A stretch of DNA of 57,147 nucleotides from Penium margaritaceum (GCA_023375785.1 SZWC01003878.1:18038-75184); one strand, 5' to 3'; numbered from the stretch's first letter, positions 33,768 to 45,900 are shown. Notes: a model not told the origin generated them from the sequence alone. Made by a program: numbers and translations.

Positions 33768-35353
33768 ATGAAAGAGGAGAAGAATCAATCAGCGTCTCCT
33801 GCACTTGATGACCAATCAGTTTTGGCTGGCCTACACATGGGCTAAGAGCAGGGGCGCCATGTCACAAATCACGCACAATGCCAAGCTGTAGAGGCGCAAC
33901 GCTTGGCGGAGGAGGCGGAACGCATAGCAGAACAAGAAGCCACAACACGTCAAGTTGTGGAGAAAAAGAGGGAGTTGCTAATGCAACAGATTGCCACTCA
34001 AGAGCTCTTACGTTAGCAAGAGTAGCTTACCCATGCAGCTTATGCAATGGAGATGCAACAGCTATAATGGTCACATTTGCCTCAAGCAGCTCAAATAGCA
34101 TATCTTTTGTAGCAGTTGGCATGGCCTCAGCAACAACAGCTTCAATAGCAGCAACTTCAGCAAGAGTAGCAGCTTTAGAAACAACAGCAACAAGAGCAGC
34201 ACATGTAATGGCAACATGGTTCACAAGGATTGTCTGCACATGTGCCTCTAGTCAGTCCATCTCTAGTCATGCAATCGACCTTGTCTCTCTAGGTGCAGCC
34301 GGCTGCATGACCTCAAGGAGGCATGCCACATTCGTTTGTGGCTCAACAGCCACAACCTATTTTTATGGTGCCAGCCATGGCACACTACCAGAAGTGCACC
34401 AAGCATGAGGACCCCGACCCTTTGTAACACAACCAACACCAGTTCAAGCAAGAGCAGCACTACCACCACATGGGTTGCAGCTGATGGCAGGAGGCTTTGT
34501 GCCACTCCCACATGTGGCAACACAAGGCATAGCGTATCAAGGTTAGGATGACAGTGTGGCTCAAGCAGCAGCCTCACTACATCTGCACAAGATCATGATT
34601 GACAGATTTGATGGTGAGAACTTCCCGCACTTGGCACACAAGTTCAAATGGGTTGCCCAAATCCATGGCATTTGGAAGTTCTACAACGGCTACTTTACAC
34701 CCCCACCTCCTCGGTTGCTGTCAAGCGGGGAGACAGAGTTCACGTACTTTACCCGAGTTGCTTTCATGGTGCTGGAAGACCACCTGACTCCTCACATCCA
34801 GCAGGCCATACGGATGTACAAGGAGACTATTGAGCTAGCTCGCCAAGCCTAGTCCTACCTGCTAAGGACTTACATGTCTGGTGACTAAACCTTCAAATCT
34901 CACCTCTTGACGGAACTATCGCACATCAACCTCAACAGCTTCGACAACATGAAGTCTTACATCAACAAAGCAAAGTCACTTCGTGATCAGCTCAAAGTGA
35001 CAGATGCTCCTTTCTTTGCGCCTGTTTTTGTAACCTTTCTCCTTAATGGTCTGACCAGGGACTGGGATGACGTCCGGATGGTACTCAAGTTCAAGCATGA
35101 CGCAGAGCTCATAGTGGCATGCATTTGGAAGATGCTTCTAACAGAGCAACGCTGCCGGCAGCTGACAAAAGAGAAGGAGAGAATCCTGAGCAATGCGACT
35201 TACCAAGGTGTCAGCATTATCGTGTCCACAGCTCAGCCCGCGCAAAATAGCCAGTCCACGAGGAACTCCGCATCCATCAATCGGCCGCCCACTCCGGACG
35301 AAACGCTTGCATATGTAGTGTGTGTGGCCAAAATGCACGGTCACGACCAATAG
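33768..35353 (+). pseudogene. gag of copia element 2, Gln-rich N-terminus riddled with stops
   Basis: Starts at ATG 33768 (MKEEKNQSASPALDDQS). A coil (EAQRLAEEAERIAEQEATTRQVVEKKRELLMQQ) leads into a Gln-rich region. In that single unbroken frame eleven stops occur: TAA 33843, 34065, 34206; TAG 34014, 34023, 34110, 34146, 34167, 34176, 34290; TGA 34308. Nearly all sit among CAG and CAA codons. After a frameshift the gag core runs from 34556 with IDRFDGENFPHLAHKFKWV, then from about 34907 with LNSFDNMKSYINKAKSLRDQL and FLLNGLTRDWDDV, the UBN2-type pattern of copia gags. It ends in a TAG at 35351. Gag would package the RNA. Confidence 0.82.
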
Positions 35354-35636
35354 TTGAGTGTCATTATTGTAAGAAGATTGCGCACATGAAGTGGGAGTGA
35401 AGAAAGGGGATGCGGGATGAGGAACAAGCAAGGCGACAACAACGTTACAAAGCAAACAACTCAGGAGGAAAGGGGGAGAAGAAGGCATCTAGGAGTAAGG
35501 ATAAGCAGCCAAATGGAGGTGTGAACAATGAGGTAGGAAGAAGGATGGAGGCAAAGAGAAGCATTTTGATTACACAGGATCCGTCTTTTAACTCTCAACC
35601 AAGGAGTGTGATGAGCTAGTCCGATCCACGTACGTG

Positions 35637-35981
35637 TGGTGCCTTGACAGTGGGTGCACTTCTCACATCACCCATGACAAGGTCTGCCTCCATGAGCTAG
35701 AACCCTGCTTTAAAGGCTATGTCACGGTTGCAAAAAAGCAGCAAGTGCCTGTTTTGGGCAGATGAAAGATGACAGTGACTGGGTACGATGGTGCCCACGT
35801 CAAGTTTGGGGACGTGTTTTACATACCTGAGATCGTGGTGAACCTCCACTCACTTGAGCACCAGATAAAGAGGGATGCTCAGATTTCCAACAATGGACAA
35901 CATGTCACATTGAAGAGCCGTGAAGGCAAGACCTTTGCCAGAGGTTGCCTTCTTCCACATGGCAAAATAGAGCTTGACTAG
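35637..35981 (+). pseudogene. protease and pre-integrase region of copia element 2
   Basis: WCLDSGCTSHITHD contains the Asp-Ser-Gly of copia proteases. One TGA follows (near 35763). Then VKFGDVFYIPEIVVNLHSLEHQIKRDAQI and FARGCLLPHGKIEL form the usual linker to integrase. The frame is otherwise open for 115 codons. Confidence 0.82.
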
Positions 35982-36052
35982 CTATAACGATAGGGCCGAA
36001 TACGCCCTTTGCAGCAACAAGTCTCCACTAGGTTACTGGCGCAGACCTTAGT

Positions 36053-36559
36053 TTGTGGCGCAAACAACATGGCCACATCAGCATCCAAATGGTAAAGACA
36101 ATGCACAAGAACAAGCAAGTCAACGGTCTTTGTCTCAAGGATAGCAGCAGCAAGGATGAATCAAAGCGTTGTGAAGACTGCCTATGGGCCAAACTACCAC
36201 GAGAGATGATTCCTCTAGCCATGAAGTGCAATGTGAGCCACAAGCTGAAGCTCGTCCACACGAACATATATGGACCTCTTCCAATGGGCACGGTCTACAA
36301 AGGGCATCGCTATTTTCTTCTCTTTGTTGATCATGCTACAAGGATGGTGTGGAGTTATCGACTCCGCACAAGGGACGAAGCACCAACATACGTTTTCAAG
36401 TGGCTTGCAACGGCCAAAAGGCAAAGCAACAAGAAACTACATGTTCTACGTTTTGATGGTGCTGGAGAGTACACCAACACAAAGTTTGCCACTCAATTGG
36501 AGGATCTCACATTGTGCAGCAGTTTTCCATGCCATACACACCGCAACGAAATGGCGTAG
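36053..36559 (+). pseudogene. integrase of copia element 2
   Basis: Begins with WRKQHGHISIQMVKTM, keeping one zinc His pair, then CEDCLWAKLPREM. The core has LVHTNIYGPLP, where Asn stands at the usual first catalytic Asp, and FLLFVDHATRMVWSY. It continues with VLRFDGAGEYTNTKF, where the second Asp is present. The Glu-bearing block is reached after a frameshift near 36510 (MPYTPQRNGVA in another frame). Integrase joins the DNA copy to the chromosome; the altered first position and the breaks make activity unlikely. Confidence 0.85.
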
Positions 36560-37429
36560 CACAGACAGCAAACTGTACAGTGCAAGAAACGTTGAAAGTT
36601 GATGCTGCTCGGTGCGCAGGTCGTCAATTTTGCGGTGGCCATTTTCACCCCAGTAAGTAGTGTGGGTTTATAACTGCGTGTCACACGTGTCGCTACCAAA
36701 CATGACACCCTTCCAGGCATGGCAAGATGACAAACCTGACATCTCCATGGTACGCACCTTTTGGTGCATGGCCCTGCTCCATGTCCCAAAGGAACGTCAA
36801 CGGAAGCTAGTAGACAAAGCAACATGGGGGTCTTCTTCGAACAGAACCCTAAAATGAACGGGTGAGAGTTCTACCATGTGGACTCCCATCCAATCATCAC
36901 ATGCAGAGACACCATATTCTTTAAGAACCTGACGCGCTCTGCTTGAGAGACTAAGCAATCTAGTGAGCCTACTCTGGTCCAGACTTTCTACGAGTCCCAC
37001 GTGGAGACGCTAGACAAGGGGGAAGCCGGTAGTGTACCACTCATCCTTCTTGATCTGGAGAACACGGATGAGCAGCTCGTGGCCCCACGTGTGACCCTTG
37101 ACTCTCCTCGGTATGTACGCAATAGCAGTGATTGTGAGGCCCTCATAGTACCTGATGACAAATCTAAGGTCGTGTGAGTGTAGAATGGTGTGCATGCGGC
37201 GAGGAAACCAAATGATCAAGCTGTTACCAATCCGGGGTGCCTCACGCGCAACCTACAACAATAGTTACAAAAAGAAACAAGAGCTGGAGATCAATGAAGC
37301 GAATCTTGCTATCACAGCCTGCTCCATCTATAAAGAGGTGGATGATTTCCTGGCAGAAATCACCATTACGCACCTTGCACTTCTTGTCTCTACAAGCACG
37401 CTTCCACCAAAGCCAAAGACTTTGAAAGA

Positions 37430-38217
37430 ATCACTATAGGGTGAGTATGCTACAGAATGGAAAGAAACACTCGACGTGGAGTACCAGAGTCTTATGGATG
37501 AAGGGAAATGGGAGCTCACGGAGCTTCTATCTAGATCCCGACCGGTGGGAGTAAAGTGGGTGTTTTTGCGTGAAGATAGAAGCAGATTGGAGCATTGACA
37601 AGTTCAAGGCTTGGCTTGTGGCAAAGGGGTTCCCGCAAGTAGAGGGGAAAGACTTCTTTCACACCTACGCTCTTGTGCGCTGCTTCACCACTACCTGCAT
37701 CATGTTGCAGTTGTAGTAGTGATGGTTTTGAGGTGTAGTAGCTTGACGTAAAAAAAAGTTTTTTTTGCATGGTGAGATGGATACGACCGTCTACATGGAG
37801 CAACCAGAGTGCTACGACAATGGGAGTGGTAACGTATGAAATCAGGTGAAGATTTTTTACAAAGAGAAGCAAAACACCCTACTTTGGTATAAGAAGTTAT
37901 AAGTAGTGCAGGAGTCAATAGACTTTGAGCCTTCGACATATGACGACTACCTCTTCCTACATCGGCAATCACCAGACACAAAACAACACAACTACGTGCT
38001 AGTGTATTTCGAAGACCTTCTAATCATTGGTCCGTCAGTTGAGTTCATCAAAGCCATAGCGACTGTCATGGTGCGGGAAGACAATGTGACACTCATGCCG
38101 AACTTTGAGTTCTACCTAGGCATGAACATCGAATGCGACCATGAAGCGCATACACTTCACTTGAGCGAGCAGACATACACTTTCAAATTTTGCGAGCGAT
38201 TCAACATTCTATCATAG
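37430..38217 (+). pseudogene. reverse transcriptase of copia element 2, badly decayed
   Basis: Pieces in several frames: EWKETLDVEYQSLMDEGKWELTEL and VGVKWVF near 37455-37560; WLVAKGFPQVEGKDFFHTYALV near 37610-37680; and from 37906 the palm end with NYVLVYFEDLLIIGPSVEF. The catalytic box is Tyr-Phe-Glu-Asp where Tyr-Val-Asp-Asp is the copia rule, so the first of the paired aspartates is Glu. Many stops and shifts lie between. It would have copied the element's RNA. Confidence 0.82.
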
Positions 38218-38280
38218 CAATAGTTGACACATCAAGGATAGAGGGGGAGGAGCGAGACAGACTACCACAATAGATTCGAA

Positions 38281-38904
38281 TTGCTGATGCACGCAACAAG
38301 TTGTACACAGCCACATCTACAGTTAGTTGTGAGCAACTTAACAGTCGACAATGAGACCTATACATGGGTGGCATGCAAGGATCTCAACAGAGCTCCAGGC
38401 TACCTAAAGATGACAGGTAACACCAGTCTTGTGTTTGGAACAGCAGCCAACCTTGACCTTGAGTGCTACGTTAACGGAGATTTTGGAGGAACGGAGGAAG
38501 ACCGTCGGAGTACTACTGGGTTTGTGTGCTTGCTGGGTGGAGGAGTGGTGGCTTGGACCAACATGAGACAGAACCTCATCACACTCAGCTCTGTAGAAGC
38601 AAAGTACATAGCTGCTACTACAGCAACAGAGGAGGTCACGTATCTCTGCAACCTCCTCGAGGACATTGGGTTTGCTCAAACACATCCGACAAATATTTTT
38701 GTTGAAAACAAGTCTGCAATTGACCTCGTAAACTCGAAAAAACTCCAAGGCCAAACGAAGAAAATTGACATTTGTGGGCACTGGATCCGTTCAAAGGTCA
38801 AAGACAACACGATTGAACTCGTGCATGTGCTAGGCATAAGAAAACCAGCCGACTTTCAAACAAAGAGCGTTCCAAAGGATGTCTTCTACATACGTGCGGG
38901 GTAG
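38281..38904 (+). pseudogene. RNase H of copia element 2
   Basis: An open frame of 207 codons with the copia RNase H signature: LECYVNGDFGGTEEDRRSTTGFVCLLGG, TLSSVEAKYIAATTATEEVTYL, VENKSAIDLVNSKK and a C-terminal GIRKPADFQTKSV. Asn stands in YVNGDFGG where many copies have Asp. It is the best-kept domain of this element and degrades the RNA strand during copying. The start codon shown is only the first Met in the frame, because the domain was part of a polyprotein. Confidence 0.88.
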
Positions 38905-39222
38905 TGTGGTCTCACCTCCAATGACCTCTTGTAAAACGTGCAGAAGCGGACGGTCCTGGAGGGGGTTACGACAAGCTGACCGAAAGGAGGACCAGTGGCC
39001 TTTGAATAGGATAAGAAGTGACACCGGCACCAAGTAAAGAGGAAATAGTTTTTTCCTCAAGTGCAGAAGTTGATATTGAAATTTTTCCAGATTTCCCACG
39101 TAGTAAAGAGGACACTCAATTCCATTTCCTTGACAAAGATTTCTTGGATTCACTTGAGGAATTTCATAGGAGTGCACAGGAGTGACACGATTCAAACCAC
39201 CAGCGCACGAATAGATGGGGAG

Positions 39223-40333
39223 TGTTGACAGATGTCATTACTACACTGGTGTCAAGCTCCGATATGGTGAAGACGGCAATGCATTCAGATCATTCAAAGT
39301 GACTATCTTTACGGTGAATTCTTGGGTCCATGTCTATAGGGAATTCTCTCCTGTACTGGCCAGAATAATTTTGGCAACCAGCCCTGAAGTTGTCTAAAAG
39401 GCCTTGTTTGTAATATAGTTTGCTAGCATGCGTAACGGGGTTGCGCATGCCTCTAGTTAGCTCTAAGAGAGAGGGGAGCTACCTACTACACAACACTGCA
39501 TAGCTATCCTGGTCAAGGAGTCCTCTAACTGACTAGGTAAGACTCATGCACCCTTGGCATGAGTTCCAAACTACATCACCATCACCATGCATGGAGCTTG
39601 GGCCCTTCAACTTCCATGGGGCAATCTAGTACGAGCTTCAGGAGGGTCCTGATTGACGGATTTGATGCAGCACCATGGCAAGATCAATGGTCTTTAGAGA
39701 AAATCATATAGAGAAAGCAACCTCCTGGGGAAGGTGCACCTGAACACGTGATGAAGCTTCCTCAACGAAGAAGTTTTTCCCTAAACCTGGAGGGATGCTC
39801 GTAACAACTCTGACCTATAGGAAGCTTCACCTTGCAGGAAGCTTCCCCAAGAGGCAGCAGACCTGAACCACCTGAAGGAAGCTTCTCCTTCAGGTGGTCA
39901 ACTTGCGAGGACCATGGGTATAAAAGGGGAAGCTCCTCTCAGTTCACATCTATCTCAGCATTTTTCAAGCATTTAGCTCTACCCAAGCCTGTTACTCTGC
40001 TGAAGATTCCTCCAAGGCCCCTATAAGCCTGGGAAGGCCTGCCATCCTAGGTGGAGGCTACCCTTGAGGCTAGTCAACTTGGAGACTATGCGAAGGCCCT
40101 TGTGATGACGACCTACAAGGCCTAGCAAGGTGTTACCCCTCCGTGGGCCAAGAGTTGTGATAGCCTAGTGTGCTTACCTTTTCATGTAGCATACTTGTAC
40201 TTTGTACCAATGAAGATTTTAGTCCACAGTTCCCAACCCTTCTCCTTCTATTGTACATGTTGCACTACTGATAACCCAAATATCCTACCAGCAAGGTTCC
40301 TAGCCCTTGCTGCTTGTCTCACACAGTTTAACA
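39223..40333 (+). repeat. 3' LTR of copia element 2
   Basis: From TGTTGACAGATG to CAGTTTAACA. It includes a 12-bp-arm perfect hairpin at 39868-39897 just upstream of its TATA box at 39919. Confidence 0.93.
39868..39897. repeat. perfect hairpin in copia LTR, 12-bp arms, 6-nt loop
   Basis: CCACCTGAAGGA at 39868-39879 pairs exactly with 39886-39897 around AGCTTC. It overlaps the last GAAGCTTC copy and is mismatched in the 5' LTR. Confidence 0.9.
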
Positions 40334-40338
40334 CACAT
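40334..40338. other. target site duplication, right copy (CACAT)
   Basis: Matches 32454-32458 exactly. Confidence 0.92.
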
Positions 40339-42849
40339 AGCCCTAATAACTTAGTTGTGAAGAAAATATTGATGTGGCCCTGATGAAGAAGAGTGCTTGT
40401 GTGTCAACAATACTTGTAATCATTTCTCATCATGAGAGTTTCTTTGTCAAATCAATGTGTTTCCTTGCTCATGTGTTGAGTATTCCATTCCATTTTGTGA
40501 ATTTTCTTGGACATCTTAGATTGGTCATACAAAATGCATTAATGAACTCTAGAAATGCTTTGGAAAATCCTGTGGTGCAAAAGACGACCATGTGGGCTCC
40601 TTGATATCTTATGTGGCCACAACGTGGCCATGTGATGACATCAAAACAACCCTCTAGAATAATTCTTCCATGATGATGTTATGGTCTTTTGCCATATTCG
40701 AAGTGATACATAATCAAAACTTGATAAATCAGGAGCACACAATATATGTAGCATATGTACACCTATGAGGATAGTTTCTTAGTGAAAGTGACGTTGGAAA
40801 GGTAACTAAGTACCCCATTTTGGGAGACCGATATCATCATCCCCTTATGTTGCAAAATTTCATCGCAATTTACCCATGGTATGAAATGTTGACATTTTAG
40901 AGCTCGCTTTATGAGAATACAGTACATGCTAGACCACATCTTTGTTAACATTAAGAAAGAACTCGTAAGGTATGTGTTCACTTGTCTACCTTTTGAATTA
41001 TCATCTACACCAGTTTCTCTCATTGTAAAGTAATATTGGCAAACATGTTCTATTGGTCAGACCATAAGCATCATAGGACGACACAAGGGATTGAAAAAGG
41101 CATTTGTCATTATGGAAGATGTTGGCATGTGCGGGTTCAGGTGGAATGCTGAGCGCTTTTTCTTTTTCATGTGCAGTGAGTGAGCTTTGTCGTATGCACA
41201 ACATCGTAATTGTTTCTAATATTACCAGGCGGTTTCAGCTTTCACTATCGTAAACTTTTGTGAACATTGACAATGCTTGTTGCATGTCATTTACCTTATA
41301 TTCTTATTAGTAGCCGTCTAACATTAACCACTTATACAACGAGACATCCAAGTCTTATAGTTGCACATCATGCATACATTATTTTTCACAAAACAACTAT
41401 TTTTCATTTATAAAACTAGCAAATTTAAAGATTTTCAATGTACTTTTGCGATGTGATTGTCCTTTTCTCTTATGAATACATTGGTTGATACGTTTATATA
41501 TTCCCTCAAGACTTTCAATATGTTTCCAATTTAAAATGATTTCATGGATAATATTGGCATAAATATGGTGTGATTGTTGGGTCATGCTATAGAGGTGGCA
41601 TGATCACATTTGACTTGTAGTTGCACTTTGTGTAAGTTCTTTTTATTTATCCAACATTTTGGAACTTAGGTCCATTTTACATGGTTTGCTCTTTTGTTTT
41701 TTTAATAAGATGCCGGAAGAAGAACTCACGTACACCGTAACGTTTGGTTTTACTTTTATCTAAAACATTATGACCATCTGTTTTTATTCTTCCATTATGG
41801 ATTGTGGAACAATGACGCTTGTTTCATTGTAGCCAGCGAACAACACGTTAGTGAAGACTGTATTGTATCAAATTACTTTAAACCTTTTGTCTTATTCCAT
41901 AAAATGGTAAACATTGCTTCAACATAAAAAATCACACGCTGAAAAAAGCCACTCAAAACATACCAGAAAATCTTGTTTGCTTTCATTTGGCCATCGTTTC
42001 CAATACTCATCACACATAGAAACTCAATGGTATTGTGTCAGCCTTGCACAAAGGCCTTTGAGGTACCTGTGTTACTAGTATATGGATGAAACGTTTTCTT
42101 CTCACACGACACCTTGCGACATTAGTGTCTTCTTTCACGCATCTATCCTCCATAACCATTCTTATGAGGATTGGTTCTAAGTACCCTCGCACATCAGGCT
42201 ATAAGACATCTTCATGCCACAATTGTAACTTGTAGAAGAAGGCCAATTAAAACCATTACCCAGGCAGAGTGACTTTTGTACAAAAGAAAAACTTCACGAG
42301 AACAATCTTAAGTGTGTGCAATTTTTGTTCCTCATGATTTTGGAAAAGATTGAAGTAATATTGAATGTTGCGGACATTATATGGGTTTGGTTTGGGCATG
42401 GTGCGGGCTTTGTAGTAGTAAATGTCACTTGAATGTCATGGCATTGTAAGTCAAATGACGTTGTTTCCCTTTATTTTATGTCGTGTTTTGTGTGAAGATA
42501 CCATGGTATTTTTTCCATGTTTGCAACACCATCTATGGTCCTTTTGTATTTACAATAGTGTTTTTACTTCAATTGGGCGACATGGTTAGTTAATTGTTGC
42601 AATGTTATCTGTTGCATTTGTTCTTGCACTTCATCTTCTCTTCTTAATGAATTTCTTCCATTGTAAGAGGCATTCACAAAAACACATTTGGCAAAAGAAT
42701 GTGCACATGTTGAATTTGTTTCTCTAGCACACAAGGAAGCCAAGCTTCACATGACTTTGATGCTAATCAAAGTGAATGCCATCCTCTCTGAACGTCATAT
42801 TAATCATGCGTGCTACGCAAGAAACTACCCTTAGTTATGGAAGAGGGTA
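40339..42849. other. unassigned AT-rich DNA
   Basis: About 2.5 kb of AT-rich, CpG-poor sequence. No frame above about 85 codons and no domain was recognised. It continues the chromosomal DNA that was split by copia element 2. Confidence 0.45.
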
Positions 42850-43850
42850 GTCATGGTGACGGAATGGTGCGGCCATGAGATTTCCATGTGCACGCATTCA
42901 TAGTTTTTTGTCGGGGCACAACTACATTTCTGATGAATGCTTGCCATGCGCATGGTGCATAGATGCCACAATATGTTGCAACAAAGCTCGAATCATGGTT
43001 GATCCATGCTGTGGCATGATGCATCAATGCCACGCGCATGATGTATCTATGTAGCAGACATGACGCATCGCTCTTGTAGAATAGTGAATCCATGCTCCTG
43101 GCATGGTGAATAAGTGCCCTGACCATGATGCGACTATGCCAGGGGCGTGGTGCATGTATGACGCGGGTATGGTTTATCCATGCCCGCGGGTATGGTTTAT
43201 CCATGCATTAGAGTTTTACATCCATAACCAAAGGCACGCTTTGTTCATCGTCATAGTAATGGTGCATCCATTACTTGAGCGTGGTTGCACTAATGCCACA
43301 ACATGGCAAATTATGTCCTCATCAAAGTGCATCCAAGATGCGGGTCTGGTGTAAACATGCTCGTGACATTGTGCATCTATGTCACATATGGCGCATTCAT
43401 GTTGCGCACATGGATCAACCATTCTCGAGGCATGGTGCATTCGTTCCATGGCATTCTGAATCTATGTCTTGGGCATGGTGGATGTTTGAAGTGGGTATGG
43501 ATCATTGAAACTATGGCATGGTGCATCCATTGCATAGGGCATGGTGTACTTGTTGATGTGGGCACGTTTCATCCATTCCTTAAGCATGGAACCACTCATG
43601 CCATGGCATGCTCTATCTCTATCATAGGCATATCGTATTTGTGTCAAGGACATAGTGCATCCAGTTTGCCAGCATGGTGGACCCATACTTAATGCATGGT
43701 GTATCTTTGCTCTGGTATAATGCATTCATGCTTTGGATATTGTGTATCCATGCTACAAACATAATGCATCCATGCTGAAGGCATGGTACATTTGTGCCAA
43801 AACATGGTGCATGCGTGCTACGAACATGGTGCACCCATTGTAGCTCTGTA
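42850..43850. repeat. GCATG-rich degenerate array, units about 23-32 bp
   Basis: The motif CATGGTGCATCCATGC and close variants recur some thirty times, for example at 43084, 43140, 43430, 43530, 43760 and 43800. An almost exact doublet GCGGGTATGGTTTATCCATGC lies near 43160-43205. Frames crossing the array are rich in His, Met and Cys only because of the motif. It looks like an old minisatellite. Confidence 0.75.
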
Positions 43851-44241
43851 TAATGATGCTTTAAGTTTAACCTTCATCCACTAGTAATATGTTTTCCCTT
43901 TTTTGTGATAAGGAGATTATGTTGAAGATAGGATGACCACGTAACTATCAATTAAAACAATAGTACATAATTATTGGGATTTGAATTCAAAATGCCAAGA
44001 ATGTAGCAAGGCTAAATACACTAAGACAAAGATGTCTCTTTTACAAATGTACCTAGAAGAATTGGGAATACCAAATGGACATCAAAGCCTGATCGCATAG
44101 GACCTAACTAGCAAATTGAACATTCATCTCATCTATGTTGTCATTGTCCTCAATTTCGGCCTATGCGTCATCATTTGCATAAATGACATGTACTTCACTA
44201 CAGTCATAACGTACATTTATTAGCTCAATGTGGGCAATCTT
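43851..44241. other. spacer, nothing recognised
   Basis: AT-rich sequence between the GCATG array and the 3' end of the Mutator-like transposase. It may hold that element's terminal sequence, but no inverted repeat was found by eye. Confidence 0.4.
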
Positions 44242-45900
44242 TCATGCTCTTAATGGTATGAAAGATGCAGACTTTGGTTGTGGTGTTTTCTTACAAAACT
44301 CCATGGCATGGTAACATTGTCCACAACGATGAAAGTTGATGTTGGTTGGTTGTTGTGCATTGCTTTGGTGGTGCACAGATTGTGGTCGGTCATGGCCACA
44401 TTGGTTTGGTGAACAGTTTCACCCTTTGTCTGCATATTTAGAAGTATGCAATTTCACATTAGGCATTCCGCGTTGGTATTTGTGATGGAAATTGTCCTCA
44501 TTTAGGCACCGGTCACAAAAGTGCTCCACATTGTGACCAATATTATTAAGCAATGCGATATTATAGAGGCATGGAACTCCCATATCCTAAAGGGCTACAG
44601 TGCTGCATGTTCATATGACATTGTCAATGGTACATGGTAGTTCATCTTCAAGTCAACAAACACTCCCCAACCACACAACACTTTGCAAAACAACACACTT
44701 TGCGGATTTTTTCATTGTATCGTTTACACACACATACGCCTTCCAAACAAAGACATTATGTTCTGTTATATCTAACTGTGCATGGTTGAAAATGTTTTAT
44801 TACGTGTAAGGCCAAAGGGATTACTACCATTACAGGGTGTATGAATTACAAGATTATCGTATATGCTACTTAAGGGTCTTGGTTGTTTTTATGCCTGTGT
44901 GTCCAACCCGTGGCACAAGGAAATGGAAAGGAACCCTAGGCCCCGACAAAACTGCACCCTCCACATCAATTGCTAGAACATACCCTAGTGCATCAATATT
45001 GCATTTGGCAAACGTTTTCCTTGATTGTTCCCATTCCACAACAATGCATGCATGTACTAATGCCAAAACGATCTCTAGTATAGTACTGATAAAGCTCTTC
45101 TTCACATTCTCACAAATGTGGTAGCAACAAAATGTGTGTACTGTAGCAGGCATGCGATGGTCAATTGTGTTTTTAAAGCTTTAGATCATTATCGGTTAGG
45201 ACCAAACAACTCCTTGACCCAAGGATGGATAATTACGTGCAAAAGAGTTGCATAACCAATCCCACTACTTCCCATTGTCCCCTCATGTAAGTGGAAAACA
45301 CATAGGAACTAGATTTCATTGGTAGAAAAGAACTATTCTACAAACAACACTTGAGTGTACAAATTCCAAGAATATGTGAGATCCATTGTTATAATATGTT
45401 GGCAACGACCATTTGGTACAGAAGAAGTATAAGTTATATGGAATACTCAACAAAGAAAACAATTACAATCCTCTTGCTTAACCACAAAAGATAAGTGATG
45501 CAATTGTTTGAAATATGCAAACCATTTTCAAACGACATGAAGGCAAAGTGCATGGACATGAACGACCATCAAGTATTTTAGCTTATGTTGGAAGTGTACA
45601 GAAGGGGTAGAATGTATTCATAAGGATGTATTTGTATAACACCTCCCTACGTACAGTAGGGAACAATGCACATGATATGTCTAAGTATCCCATGAATGTT
45701 TTAATTTCATACCATTTAGCATGGTTGAGGACAACGTGATGTAGTCACTCCCATGTACGCACGTAGACAACTTGTTGCACGTTGCTTGTGTTGACAGTCA
45801 CGTTGTCATCCATGTAATCTTGAATGTGGCGCACAAAACATTTCGCGCTGGGTTACAAATGTTTTCGTGACGGTGACGGCTGACAACGATGCACATCCTG
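44242..45900 (-). pseudogene. Mutator-like (MULE) transposase, degenerate
   Basis: A DDE transposase of the MULE/FAR1 superfamily, read from fragments on the minus strand. Near 45640-45850 there is an N-terminal DNA-binding region (KCFVRHIQDYMDDNVTVNTSNVQQVVYV). Around 45100-45230 the catalytic part shows LVLTDNDLK followed by MPATVHTFCCYHICENVKKSF, the typical P-x2-V-H-x2-C-x2-H-I-x2-N block, and WEQSRKTF. The C-terminal end (44242-44540) has FCDRCLNEDNFHHKYQRGMP and a zinc knuckle CGQCYHAMEFCK in which the first Cys appears lost. Several stops and frameshifts show it is dead. Neither terminal inverted repeats nor a 9-bp duplication was found. Confidence 0.65.

Larger units (their letters stand above)
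32459..40333 (+). mobile_element. Ty1/copia retrotransposon 2, complete but inactivated
   Basis: A 7.9-kb element with LTRs of 1,136 and 1,111 bp, a perfect CACAT target duplication, a primer site TGGTATTAGAGC at 33595 and a purine tract GATGGGGAG just before the 3' LTR at 39223. Internal order is gag, protease, integrase, reverse transcriptase, RNase H. LTR differences by eye are frequent (about one in ten), so it is old. The coding part has both stops and frameshifts; RNase H is the best-kept domain. Confidence 0.94.

Noticed and set aside
42850..43850. CRISPR-like pattern of short repeats with spacers
   Set aside because: Repeats are degenerate, spacing is irregular and the context is a plant nuclear genome with no cas genes; it is a minisatellite.
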